From: Candidatus Gastranaerophilales bacterium
Lineage (GTDB): Bacteria; Cyanobacteriota; Vampirovibrionia; Gastranaerophilales; Gastranaerophilaceae
Assembly: GCA_947630355.1 (NCBI GenBank)
Contig: CANRHJ010000027.1
Coordinates: 1 to 16,212, forward strand
Direction: 5' to 3'
DNA length: 16,212 bases
Shown piece by piece: positions 7,242 through 13,948 of this stretch (within the stretch, counting starts at the first letter, position 1; every line of letters starts with the position of its first letter). Under the pieces are notes generated by a model. It saw nothing but the letters and a program-made list of their open reading frames with translations, was not told the origin of the DNA and ran no database searches. Both the position numbers and the translations under genes were made by a program.

Positions 7242-7763
7242 TTAAGGTGTTAAAATAAAAACAACATTTCTTCCGTCCATGGAAGGTTTCTTTTCTACGG
7301 TCATTTTTTCTCCTTCCAAATCGGTAAGAAATCTGTTTGCAAGGTCATAAGCCAAATGACTATGCTGCATTTCACGACCTCTAAGCATAACCACGACTTT
7401 AACCTTATTCCCCTTCAGTAAAAACTTTTTAATACTGTTAATTTTTACGTTATAGTCATTAACATCAATTTTGTATCTTACTTTTATTTCTTTTATTTCA
7501 ACAGTATGTTGTTTTTTCTTAGATTCTTTAGCCCGTTTTTCGATTTCATATTTATATTTTCCGTAATCTAATATTTTAGCTACGGGCGGTTCCTGGTTAG
7601 GAGAAACAAGGATAAGATCCAGCCCTTTGTCTTCTGCCATTAAGAGTGCTTTTGATGTAGCTACCACTCCATGATTATTTCCTTCATCATCAATTAATCT
7701 GACTTCTTTTGCTCTGATATTTCTGTTTAAAAATGCATTTGGCTGGTTATTATCTTTACTAAT
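7242..7763 (-). CDS. infC: Translation initiation factor IF-3, with an AUU start codon
   Basis: The 173-aa product is IF-3, which binds the 30S subunit, prevents premature subunit joining and proofreads the start codon and initiator tRNA. The N-terminal domain includes NIRAKEVRLIDDEGNNHGVV and the signature continues with ALLMAEDKGLDLILVSP, PPVAKILDYGKYKYE and KEIKVRYKIDVNDYNVK. The C-terminal half carries VVMLRGREMQHSHLAYDL. The true start is upstream of any ATG or GTG. Between an in-frame TAG and the conserved N-terminus the only plausible initiator is ATT at 7763-7761, preceded by a perfect AGGAGG with 8-nt spacing. A GTG at residue 33 would delete most of the conserved N-terminal strand. 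AUU is the known infC start in Escherichia coli, where IF-3 represses its own non-canonical start. Here it suggests the same feedback. Confidence 0.96.
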   Translation of the reverse strand: MSKDNNQPNAFLNRNIRAKEVRLIDDEGNNHGVVATSKALLMAEDKGLDLILVSPNQEPPVAKILDYGKYKYEIEKRAKESKKKQHTVEIKEIKVRYKIDVNDYNVKINSIKKFLLKGNKVKVVVMLRGREMQHSHLAYDLANRFLTDLEGEKMTVEKKPSMDGRNVVFILTP

Positions 7764-7793
7764 TGTTCTATCCTCCTATGATGTAACGAAGTA

Positions 7794-7822
7794 ATTGTAT
7801 CAAATTCACAAAAAGTTTGCAA
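7794..7822 (-). promoter_or_regulatory. Promoter of the infC-rpmI-rplT operon
   Basis: On the minus strand TTGCAA (7822-7817) is followed, after exactly 17 bp, by TACAAT (7799-7794). Each is one mismatch from the sigma-70-type consensus. The predicted transcript start near 7787 gives a leader of about 24 nt containing only the AGGAGG Shine-Dalgarno sequence, too short for an L20-type leader RNA. Confidence 0.65.
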
Positions 7823-7950
7823 ATAAAAAGATAAAACACTATAAAAATGCCCGGTATAATCAATTAAATTGATATTTTAGCCAGATAGACAATAATTTGC
7901 CCGAGAAAATTTACTAAATTCTTATTTCTCAGTCTTTTAAAGAATTTTAA

Positions 7951-8148
7951 TTAGAATGACAGAGAAGAGAAAAGCAAATTAAAAAATCCCGTAAAAGAGT
8001 TCCATTTATGAGGTTTTAATCCACTGCCTATTTTATCGCCGTGAATTAAGTATAATTCATTTTCAATAGAATTACTAAAATTCTTATCCGAAGAAAAATA
8101 ATTGTTTTCCAATAATTGTAACTCATTAGAGTCATAAGTATTCAACAT
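7951..8148 (-). CDS. Small hypothetical protein, 65 aa
   Basis: I do not recognise this protein. The ATG is preceded by a perfect AGGAGG with 4-nt spacing, the best ribosome-binding site in the window apart from infC. The product is acidic and Asn/Ser/Leu-rich in its first half (NELQLLENNYFSS, SIENELYLIHGDKIGSG) and ends in an aromatic, hydrophobic tail (FTGFFNLLFSSLSF) that might dock to a membrane or partner. It has no cysteines, signal peptide or known motif. It sits alone between the infC promoter region and the rplJ promoter, on the minus strand. The Shine-Dalgarno sequence is the main reason to believe it is translated. Confidence 0.55.
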   Translation of the reverse strand: MLNTYDSNELQLLENNYFSSDKNFSNSIENELYLIHGDKIGSGLKPHKWNSFTGFFNLLFSSLSF

Positions 8149-8325
8149 AGAACCTCCTGCATTTAATGTTTTTGCTAACCTGTCAAAAAATAAAATATAC
8201 TTTGTTATATTTTTAAAAAAAATTTTTATTACAAAATTGCCATAAAAAACCCGAAAAAAATGAAAAAGCTTTGATAAAGCATGTATTCGGATTAATAAAA
8301 CTTAATAAAAAGTTATGAGATGATA
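8149..8325. other. Intergenic stretch with no gene seen
   Basis: This very AT-rich spacer separates the 65-aa gene from the rplJ promoter. The only structure I see is a weak 5-bp hairpin (gcttt/aaagc with loop gat, about 8268-8280), with A-rich DNA on its left that could give a poor minus-strand terminator. I find no convincing promoter for the minus-strand gene. Confidence 0.5.
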
Positions 8326-8354
8326 TTGATTTTAAAAATTGTTTAATATAGAAT
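8326..8354 (+). promoter_or_regulatory. Promoter of the rplJ-rplL operon
   Basis: TTGATT (8326-8331) and TAGAAT (8349-8354) are separated by 17 bp. The predicted transcript start near 8361 coincides with the first conserved bases of the L10 leader, which supports both calls. Confidence 0.6.
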
Positions 8355-8361
8355 TAGCACA

Positions 8362-8462
8362 TAACCGTAGACAGTCGGGGGTGATGCTTGAAATCAGCGG
8401 CAGTCTAAAGCAGATTCAAGCAAGAGTACTATCACCTTAATAAACAACCCGACCGAGGATTA
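8362..8462 (+). promoter_or_regulatory. Ribosomal protein L10 leader RNA
   Basis: This is the autoregulatory leader bound by the L10-(L7/L12) complex. The family hallmarks are visible: ACCGTAGACAG near the 5' end and GACCGAGGAT at the 3' end, enclosing a long interrupted stem. GTCGGG (8374-8379) pairs with CCCGAC (8448-8453). GGTGAT (8380-8385) pairs with ATCACC (8431-8436). An inner arm forms from GCTTGAA (8386-8392) and TTCAAGC (8415-8421). It lies between a good promoter and rplJ, exactly where such leaders occur. Excess L10 binding it would reduce rplJL expression. Confidence 0.88.
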
Positions 8463-8514
8463 ACAAAATTTTAATAAGACTATTTCAGGATTGGTTAAAA
8501 TAATTATTGTTGAG

Positions 8515-8544
8515 AATTTACGGTTAAACGTAAATTTTTTACGT
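8515..8544 (+). promoter_or_regulatory. Candidate attenuator with two mutually exclusive hairpins in the rplJ leader
   Basis: AATTTACG (8515-8522) can pair with CGTAAATT (8529-8536) to make an 8-bp stem with a 6-nt loop, followed by a run of Ts (8535-8540) in terminator fashion. Alternatively ACGTAAA (8528-8534) can pair with TTTACGT (8538-8544), a 7-bp stem with a 3-nt loop. The shared middle strand makes the two folds exclusive. The stems are AT-rich, so strength is uncertain. In Bacillus subtilis the rplJL leader is known to work by transcription attenuation. Confidence 0.45.
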
Positions 8545-8583
8545 TATTCAGGTCGATAAACAGAGAAAAAAGGAGCAAAAAAG

Positions 8584-9108
8584 ATGTCAACAAAAGCCTT
8601 TAAACAAGAAAAAATTGAAGCTATGAAAGAAAATTTTTCAAAGGCTAAAGTTGCCGTTGTTACCGAATACAGAGGATTAACGGTAGAAGAAATAACAAAA
8701 CTTCGCCGCAGCCTTCAAAAAGAAAACAGTGATTATATGGTAACAAAGAACACTTTGGCGAAAGTAGCTTCAAAAGGTACCCCATACGAGGTTTTGGCAG
8801 AAACATTGAAAGGACCGATAGCTATAGCATTCGGATTTCACGATGAAGTTGCACCGGCAAAAATATTAACTAAATTTATAAAAGAAGTTAAAAAAGGCGA
8901 AATAATCGGAGCAGCATTAGACGGGAAATTATTAAATGCAAAAGAAACTCAAGTATTAGCCGAGTTACCGTCCAAAGAAGAGTTATATGCCAAAATGCTT
9001 GGCAGCATAAATTCGCCGGCAACCGGTATCGTAGGAGCAGTTAATGCTGTAATGAGCAGTCTGGTAAGAGCTATGGATCAAGTTGCAAAACAAAAAGCAG
9101 CAAACTAA
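8584..9108 (+). CDS. rplJ: 50S ribosomal protein L10
   Basis: This 174-aa protein is L10, the base of the ribosomal stalk that anchors L7/L12 dimers to 23S rRNA. Conserved segments run in order: KAKVAVVTEYRGLTVEEITK (21-40), LRRSLQKENSDYMVTKNTLA, LKGPIAIAFG, and the C-terminal helix that recruits L7/L12 (TGIVGAVNAVMSSLVRAMDQ). The length is normal. The Shine-Dalgarno sequence is aaaaaggag before ATG. The gene has its own promoter and L10 leader, and is followed after 35 bp by rplL. The usual neighbours rplK and rplA upstream and rpoB downstream are absent. Confidence 0.98.
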   Translation: MSTKAFKQEKIEAMKENFSKAKVAVVTEYRGLTVEEITKLRRSLQKENSDYMVTKNTLAKVASKGTPYEVLAETLKGPIAIAFGFHDEVAPAKILTKFIKEVKKGEIIGAALDGKLLNAKETQVLAELPSKEELYAKMLGSINSPATGIVGAVNAVMSSLVRAMDQVAKQKAAN

Positions 9109-9143
9109 AAGAGAAAACTAATAAAACTAAAAGGAGAAATAAA

Positions 9144-9521
9144 ATGAGCGTAGAAACAATTTTAGAATCAATTGAAAAATTAACATTAATTGAAGCAGCT
9201 GAATTAGTAAAAGCTATGGAAGAAAAATTTGGTGTATCAGCAGCAGCACCGGTAGCTGTAGCTGCAGTAGCAGCACCGGCAGCAGGTGCAGAAGCTGGCG
9301 CTGAAGAAGCATCAGAAGTAACAGTTGTATTAGCATCAGCAGGTGCAAACAAAATCGCCGTTCTTAAAGAAGTAAGAGCTATAACAGGCTTAGGCTTAAA
9401 AGAAGCTAAAGATTTAGTAGACGGCGCACCAAAACCATTAAAAGAAGGTGTAAAGAAAGAAGAAGCTGAAGCTATGAAAAAACAGCTTGAAGCTGCAGGC
9501 GCTACCGTAGAAATCAAATAG
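9144..9521 (+). CDS. rplL: 50S ribosomal protein L7/L12
   Basis: This 125-aa acidic protein is L7/L12, the multicopy stalk protein that recruits translational GTPases. The N-terminal dimerisation helices (ILESIEKLTLIEAAELVKAM), the Ala-rich hinge (about 32-56) and the C-terminal domain with GANKIAVLKEVRAITGLGLK, EAKDLVDGAPKPLKEG and KKQLEAAGATVEIK are all present. A small variation is EASEVTVVL where many homologues have a Phe-containing EFDVVL. The Shine-Dalgarno sequence is aaaaggagaa before ATG. A strong terminator follows, so this is the last gene of the operon. Confidence 0.98.
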   Translation: MSVETILESIEKLTLIEAAELVKAMEEKFGVSAAAPVAVAAVAAPAAGAEAGAEEASEVTVVLASAGANKIAVLKEVRAITGLGLKEAKDLVDGAPKPLKEGVKKEEAEAMKKQLEAAGATVEIK

Positions 9522-9574
9522 TAATGATTCAAATACAAGGCATAAAGCCTTACATGCGCAAATAAATTGCACGT

Positions 9575-9604
9575 AAAAAGACCGTTTGAAACGGTCTTTT
9601 TTTT
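9575..9604 (+). terminator. Terminator of the rplJ-rplL operon
   Basis: Positions 9575-9585 pair with 9591-9601 (core gaccgt/acggtc) in an 11-bp stem, with T at 9597-9604. It begins about 50 bp after the rplL stop. Confidence 0.9.
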
Positions 9605-9718
9605 ATTATCTTTTAGGATTAAGCCTTTTATTAATATTAATTACACACTTATGTAATATTCAAATTTCAACAAATATTTAATACTTATCTCGGTACTAAG
9701 TTATAACGGAGAAGAAAC

Positions 9719-10240
9719 ATGAAAAAAATTTACCTTTTAATTTTATCATTACTATGTTTAAGTACACTATGCAGTTATGCGGCAAGCCCATGCGACAGCG
9801 AGGTCGGTACATATCCGAAAAGCGGATGCAATTGTCAGAAACATAAATACACTCAGCCCAAAACAAATTGTGCAAAGCCTTGTGAAAAAACTCCGCAATA
9901 CAGCACTCCTTGTACGTCGGGTTTCCTTTGCACAAGAAAAAATGCAGACACATTATTTAAATGTATGAATTTAAGTCAAACACAAATTTGTAATGCGATG
10001 AAAATACAGGAAAAATATGAGCAGGAAGTGTTAAGCTTAAATGAAAGAATTCAATGCGAGCATTCAAAATATGCCCAATTAAGCAACAATTGTGCAAAAG
10101 GTTCCGAAAAAAGAAAGCAAAAACGTTTGATAAAAAACTTGGAAAAGAAGAGAAAAGATATATGTAAATGCTATGAAAAACAATTTGAAGCAACATTATC
10201 TGATATGCAAAAGAAGGCATATAAAAAAGCTAAGAAATAA
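9719..10240 (+). CDS. Secreted cysteine-rich protein with Spy/CpxP-like LTxxQ motifs
   Basis: This 173-aa protein begins with a clear Sec signal peptide (MKK, hydrophobic 5-18, likely cleavage after Ala21 or Ala22). The predicted mature part has 13 cysteines (25, 37, 39, 51, 55, 65, 71, 82, 91, 113, 125, 149, 151). Nine lie in a Pro/Lys/Thr-rich first half and four in a helical, very basic second half. The helical half has LSQTQ at 85-89 followed by a long amphipathic helix, and ends with LSDMQ at 160-164. That is the two-LTxxQ layout of the periplasmic chaperone/metal-stress proteins Spy and CpxP. I infer a periplasmic, disulfide-bonded or metal-binding relative, but the cysteine-rich extension is not part of the classical family. 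The Shine-Dalgarno sequence is cggaga. The gene is monocistronic, bounded by terminators on both sides. Confidence 0.75.
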   Translation: MKKIYLLILSLLCLSTLCSYAASPCDSEVGTYPKSGCNCQKHKYTQPKTNCAKPCEKTPQYSTPCTSGFLCTRKNADTLFKCMNLSQTQICNAMKIQEKYEQEVLSLNERIQCEHSKYAQLSNNCAKGSEKRKQKRLIKNLEKKRKDICKCYEKQFEATLSDMQKKAYKKAKK

Positions 10241-10265
10241 AAAGAGCTCAACTGAGCTCTTTTTT
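10240..10265 (+). terminator. Terminator of the cysteine-rich protein gene
   Basis: GAGCTC-centred arms (10241-10249 with 10254-10262, 4-nt loop) form a stem starting right after the stop codon. It is followed by a T-run to 10265. Confidence 0.9.
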
Positions 10266-10489
10266 ATATGTCAGAAAAATTTTGTGAATTTCCAATGCCT
10301 CAAAGTGATTTTAAGCCGAGAGGCAAAATCAGTAAATATGTATGTAAAAAGAATTGAGACTAATAAAGCCTGAATGCCAAAGCCGCGCTGCAGCGAATTA
10401 AATTAAAAAATAATCCAAACAAAGGGTTTACTTTCGGAAAAAAATAATTAATATACAGGTATGGCATATTATAACAAAAGGAGAATAAT

Positions 10490-11053
10490 ATGAGTATACT
10501 AAACGGACAATCATTACTGGCAAGTGCTATGGCAGGATTAACAAATACATATTCAACTTTAATGAGTGCACACAGCACATCAGGTAAAGGTTTAACAATG
10601 AATGATTTAGCGAATGTATCGACGAATACCATTTTAAGTTTAGGTTCAAATTATTCATTTTTACAATATCTAACGACAAATTTTGCATCTTTGGATAAAG
10701 ACGGAGACGGAGAAATAACGGGAAATGATTTAAACAACCTTATGTCAACAATGCAGTCAAAAGGATTAACATATAATGAGATACAGTCATTATGCACGAC
10801 AGGTCAAGGAGACAGTTCATTATTATCAACGGTATTGGCATACTTTAACAAAATTGATGCAAATGGTGACGGAAGGGTAACAAGTGAAGAAATTACCAAA
10901 TTCAGTTACGATTGTCAAAGATATGATATAGAAGCAAAATATAAATCATTTAAAGCATCATCAACAAGCTTATACTATAATGACGGTGTTGAAGATGATA
11001 CAAGCAGCGTTTTAGATACACTCCAACCGAACTTAAATAATAAAAATACTTAA
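10490..11053 (+). CDS. EF-hand calcium-binding protein, probably cytoplasmic
   Basis: This 187-aa protein has two canonical EF-hand loops. Loop 1 is residues 69-80 (DKDGDGEITGND, ligands Asp69, Asp71, Asp73, with Asp rather than Glu at position 12). Loop 2 is residues 123-134 (DANGDGRVTSEE, ligands Asp123, Asn125, Asp127, Glu134). They sit in a paired arrangement 54 residues apart. The N-terminal 65 residues are Ser/Thr/Leu/Asn-rich with no basic signal-peptide start, so a cytoplasmic location or a non-Sec route is likely. The C-terminal tail is Ser/Asp/Asn-rich and probably disordered. Ca2+ binding is expected, but the partner or process is unknown. The Shine-Dalgarno sequence aaaaggaga is strong. 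The gene is transcribed alone, with a terminator directly after it. Confidence 0.85.
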   Translation: MSILNGQSLLASAMAGLTNTYSTLMSAHSTSGKGLTMNDLANVSTNTILSLGSNYSFLQYLTTNFASLDKDGDGEITGNDLNNLMSTMQSKGLTYNEIQSLCTTGQGDSSLLSTVLAYFNKIDANGDGRVTSEEITKFSYDCQRYDIEAKYKSFKASSTSLYYNDGVEDDTSSVLDTLQPNLNNKNT

Positions 11054-11071
11054 AAGAAATAAAATTTAAAC

Positions 11072-11105
11072 AAAAAAAGCATAAGTTAAATCTTATGCTT
11101 TTTTA
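11072..11105 (+). terminator. Terminator of the EF-hand gene
   Basis: AGCATAAG (11078-11085) pairs with CTTATGCT (11092-11099), extended by A/T pairs on both sides, around the loop ttaaat. A T-run follows to 11104. Confidence 0.9.
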
Positions 11106-11148
11106 TTAATTTCTTTCCTAATAACATATTTAAGTTTATTATAGAAGT

Positions 11149-13164
11149 ATGATAAAGAAAATATTATCAATATTTATATATCTTTCAATACTGTTTATAG
11201 TGCAGATGAGTATTACGGAATGTTTAGGAGAAGAAGTCGGAACCATAAGTAACACTCAATCAATACAAATAACAAAAATAAACAGTATAAATTTCGATAA
11301 CTCGGATTCAATAATATTTTTAGGGACATCAGGTAGTAACGACGGTGATTTTAAGATAACAAAAAAAGTATTAACCGAACCTGACAGAGTATTTTTTGAT
11401 ATAGAAAATGCCGTAATAACATTCCCTAATTCTACTTACGAATTAAAAAACAGCCGTCTAAGCAAGTTAAAAATTGCTCAAAACAGTGTAAATCCGAATG
11501 TAGTAAGAATAGTAATCTGGAATGCGAATAACTATAATCCTTCACAGATAAAGCTTTTGAAGATAAAGAATAATATAATAATCAAATTAAGTAATGAAAT
11601 ACCTTCGCAGAAATATTTAACACAGATATACAAAGAAACAAAAGAGAGTTCGGCAGAATATTATGATAAAGCGCAGGCAATTCCTGAATCGAGTCCGGTA
11701 ACGGAATCGGATGAAATATTTAACAAAGTCCAACAGGCATTCAACAAGCAAGATGAACAGTTGGTACGTCCGAATATAGAGCAAAAGCAGGCGAGGTTAA
11801 AATCAAGGTATTTTCTTGAAAATATCCGCTTGCAAAACGGGAATATATTTATATCCGGAATTGGTGTTATTAATATAGAAAAGCCGTTTATATTGCGTGA
11901 GCCGAACCGTCTGGTAATAGATTTACCCAATACAATCGTACTGCAGGAATTAAGGGATAAGGAAATAAAATTAACCGAAAGTGAATCAGTTAAAATCGGT
12001 CAATTTGAGCCATCAAAAGCGCGGCTTGTAATCAATACACCGTTTCCCGATGCATACATTCCTATATATACTACAAATTTACAAACAATTATAATTGCGA
12101 ACAGGAATAATTTGTCAAATTTAACAATAGCAGGCGGTCCTACGGAATTAACATATTTCAAGGAGCAAAATGTTAATGAAACAACTGATGTAGTAAATAT
12201 AACATTTTCAAATCCTATAATATATTCTTTAAGTACGACGGGAAACAAAACAAACGTAATTTTTTATAATTTAACGAATTTGAATACAAGCCAATTTAAT
12301 CAAATTTCAGATAATAACAACAGCGGAATTGAAGCCAAGCAGCTAAGTCAAAATGCTTACAGTCTAACCTTCACATCGAGCGGAAAAACATTAACGGACT
12401 GTTATGAAACGTTAAACGGATGTCAATTAAGGTTTGTGTTTACCAAGGAGCAGTTAAAGGAAATACCTCAAATAAGTTTACCAAAACCGCAGAGTACGGT
12501 GACAAATAACCGTACAATAAGTAAAGATAGTCCGTTTGCAGATTTAATGGCACGCCAGAAGGAAATAAGCAAAGAAAAGAAAAAACTCAGGAAGAAGAAT
12601 CCCGCAATAGCTAAAATAAGGAACAGAGTAATAGTAATAGATGCAGGACACGGCGGGAATGATACGGGTGCTATGCGCGGTAATGTATTAGAGAAAGATA
12701 TTACTTTAGATATTGCATTAAAATTAAGAGAAATATTGTTGGATAAGGGTTTTAACAAAGTAATAATGACAAGGAGCGGAGATACTACTTTATCGTTGGC
12801 TCAAAGAGTAGAATTAGCGAATTCAAACAAGGCTGATATATATGTAAGCATACATATAAATGCGAGTGTAAAAAACGAAATACACGGAATAGAAACGCAT
12901 TACTATACTCAACAAGGTTATGAGGCGGCAAAAGTAATACATAATGCAATAAAGGAGAATGTAAAAGCTGAAGACAGGGGCTTGTTTAAGTCTAAGTTTT
13001 ATGTTATAAATCACACGGAAGCACCTGCCGTTTTATTGGAATTAGGATTTATATCAAATAATACAGAGCGGGATGCGCTGTTATCAAAGAAACGTCAGGA
13101 AGATTCCGCGAAAGCGATAGCAGAAGGGATAATAAAGTTTTTATCGGAGCACAGAAATGAATAA
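11149..13164 (+). CDS. N-acetylmuramoyl-L-alanine amidase, AMIN plus Amidase_3 domains
   Basis: This 671-aa envelope enzyme cleaves the amide bond between N-acetylmuramic acid and the stem peptide. It has an N-terminal signal sequence (about 5-22). The beta-rich N-terminal part looks like AMIN peptidoglycan/envelope-targeting modules: about 45-155, about 220-325 and a weaker third at about 345-435. A basic linker (about 455-490, KEKKKLRKKN) leads to an Amidase_3 domain (about 492-668). The zinc ligands are His501 in DAGHGG, Glu515 in LEKDI and His569 in SIHINA, and the catalytic Glu is Glu631 in LLELGF. The segment between His569 and Glu631 is short and lacks the autoinhibitory helix of the E. 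coli AmiA/B/C type. No good Shine-Dalgarno sequence precedes the ATG. The gene overlaps murI by 8 bp, so the two are co-transcribed. Confidence 0.92.
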   Translation: MIKKILSIFIYLSILFIVQMSITECLGEEVGTISNTQSIQITKINSINFDNSDSIIFLGTSGSNDGDFKITKKVLTEPDRVFFDIENAVITFPNSTYELKNSRLSKLKIAQNSVNPNVVRIVIWNANNYNPSQIKLLKIKNNIIIKLSNEIPSQKYLTQIYKETKESSAEYYDKAQAIPESSPVTESDEIFNKVQQAFNKQDEQLVRPNIEQKQARLKSRYFLENIRLQNGNIFISGIGVINIEKPFILREPNRLVIDLPNTIVLQELRDKEIKLTESESVKIGQFEPSKARLVINTPFPDAYIPIYTTNLQTIIIANRNNLSNLTIAGGPTELTYFKEQNVNETTDVVNITFSNPIIYSLSTTGNKTNVIFYNLTNLNTSQFNQISDNNNSGIEAKQLSQNAYSLTFTSSGKTLTDCYETLNGCQLRFVFTKEQLKEIPQISLPKPQSTVTNNRTISKDSPFADLMARQKEISKEKKKLRKKNPAIAKIRNRVIVIDAGHGGNDTGAMRGNVLEKDITLDIALKLREILLDKGFNKVIMTRSGDTTLSLAQRVELANSNKADIYVSIHINASVKNEIHGIETHYYTQQGYEAAKVIHNAIKENVKAEDRGLFKSKFYVINHTEAPAVLLELGFISNNTERDALLSKKRQEDSAKAIAEGIIKFLSEHRNE

Positions 13165-13948
13165 TAATCCAATAGGAGTATTTGATTCGGGAGTCGGCGG
13201 TTTAAGTGTATTATATGAACTGCAAAAAATATTACCCGATGAAAACTACATATATTACGGTGATACAATTAATTTGCCATACGGAAATAAGACAAAGGAA
13301 GAATTAATACAAATAAGCGAAAATATATTTGATTATTTTAAGGAAGCGGGAGTGAAAGCTGTAGTAATGGCTTGTAATACTACTTCCGCGACTGTTTATG
13401 ACATTTTAAAGTATAAATATGATTATAAGATATATCCCATAGTGCAAATGGTATCAAAACATATCGCAGAAAAAGGGTATAATAAAGTTGGTGTATTTGC
13501 GACACAAGCGACAATAAATTCTCACGCATACAGAAGGGAAATAACCAAATATAGCCCCAAAACACAAGTATATGAAACAGCTTGTCCGAAGTGGGTACAT
13601 ATTGTAGAAAACGAACTGCAAAAAGACAAAAGCAGTATTGAAAACGTTCGGTTAAATTTAGAGAGCATGCAAAAAAATAATGTTGATAAAATCATTTTAG
13701 GATGTACGCATTATCCATATTTAACCGGTATATTAAAACAATTTGCCGATGAAGAATTGTTTATAAATCCGGCTCAAATATTTGCCGGAAACATTAAATC
13801 GGATTTATTGAAATCAGGTGAACTAAGAGAAGGTAAACAAGAATATATAAAGTTTTATGTAAGTTCCAATCCGAATCAATTTATGTCAGCGGCAAGACAG
13901 TTTTACAATGTAACCGATGCGAAGGAATTAAAACCAATATTAAGTTAA
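13157..13948 (+). CDS. murI: Glutamate racemase
   Basis: This 263-aa cytoplasmic, cofactor-independent racemase makes D-glutamate for peptidoglycan stem peptides. Signatures are IGVFDSGVGGLSVL (6-19) with Asp10 and Ser11, YYGDTINLPYGNKT, the first catalytic cysteine Cys73 in MACNTTSA, GVFATQATINSHAY, and the second catalytic cysteine Cys183 in LGCTHYPYL. The length is typical. The start overlaps the amidase stop by 8 bp, with a CGGAG Shine-Dalgarno sequence inside the amidase coding region, implying translational coupling. The pairing joins a precursor-synthesis enzyme with a wall-cleaving enzyme. I recall the same adjacency in cyanobacteria. No plus-strand terminator with a T-run follows. 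Confidence 0.97.
   Translation: MNNNPIGVFDSGVGGLSVLYELQKILPDENYIYYGDTINLPYGNKTKEELIQISENIFDYFKEAGVKAVVMACNTTSATVYDILKYKYDYKIYPIVQMVSKHIAEKGYNKVGVFATQATINSHAYRREITKYSPKTQVYETACPKWVHIVENELQKDKSSIENVRLNLESMQKNNVDKIILGCTHYPYLTGILKQFADEELFINPAQIFAGNIKSDLLKSGELREGKQEYIKFYVSSNPNQFMSAARQFYNVTDAKELKPILS

Noticed and set aside
7242..7667. A 141-aa version of IF-3 starting at an internal GTG
   Set aside because: It would remove most of the conserved N-terminal strand that is clearly encoded upstream, in frame, behind AGGAGG and ATT.
7858..7872. Inverted repeat atcaat/attgat between infC and the 65-aa gene
   Set aside because: The 6-bp A/T-only stem without a T-run is expected by chance in DNA this AT-rich.
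9071..9538. A 155-codon open frame on the minus strand covering all of rplL
   Set aside because: rplL is certain. The antisense frame is low-complexity Ala/Ser/Thr produced by the Ala-rich hinge codons, with no ribosome-binding site.
10386..10395. Palindrome CGCTGCAGCG upstream of the EF-hand gene
   Set aside because: A single 10-bp palindrome with no partner copies, no T-run and no placement relative to a promoter is not enough to call an operator or terminator.
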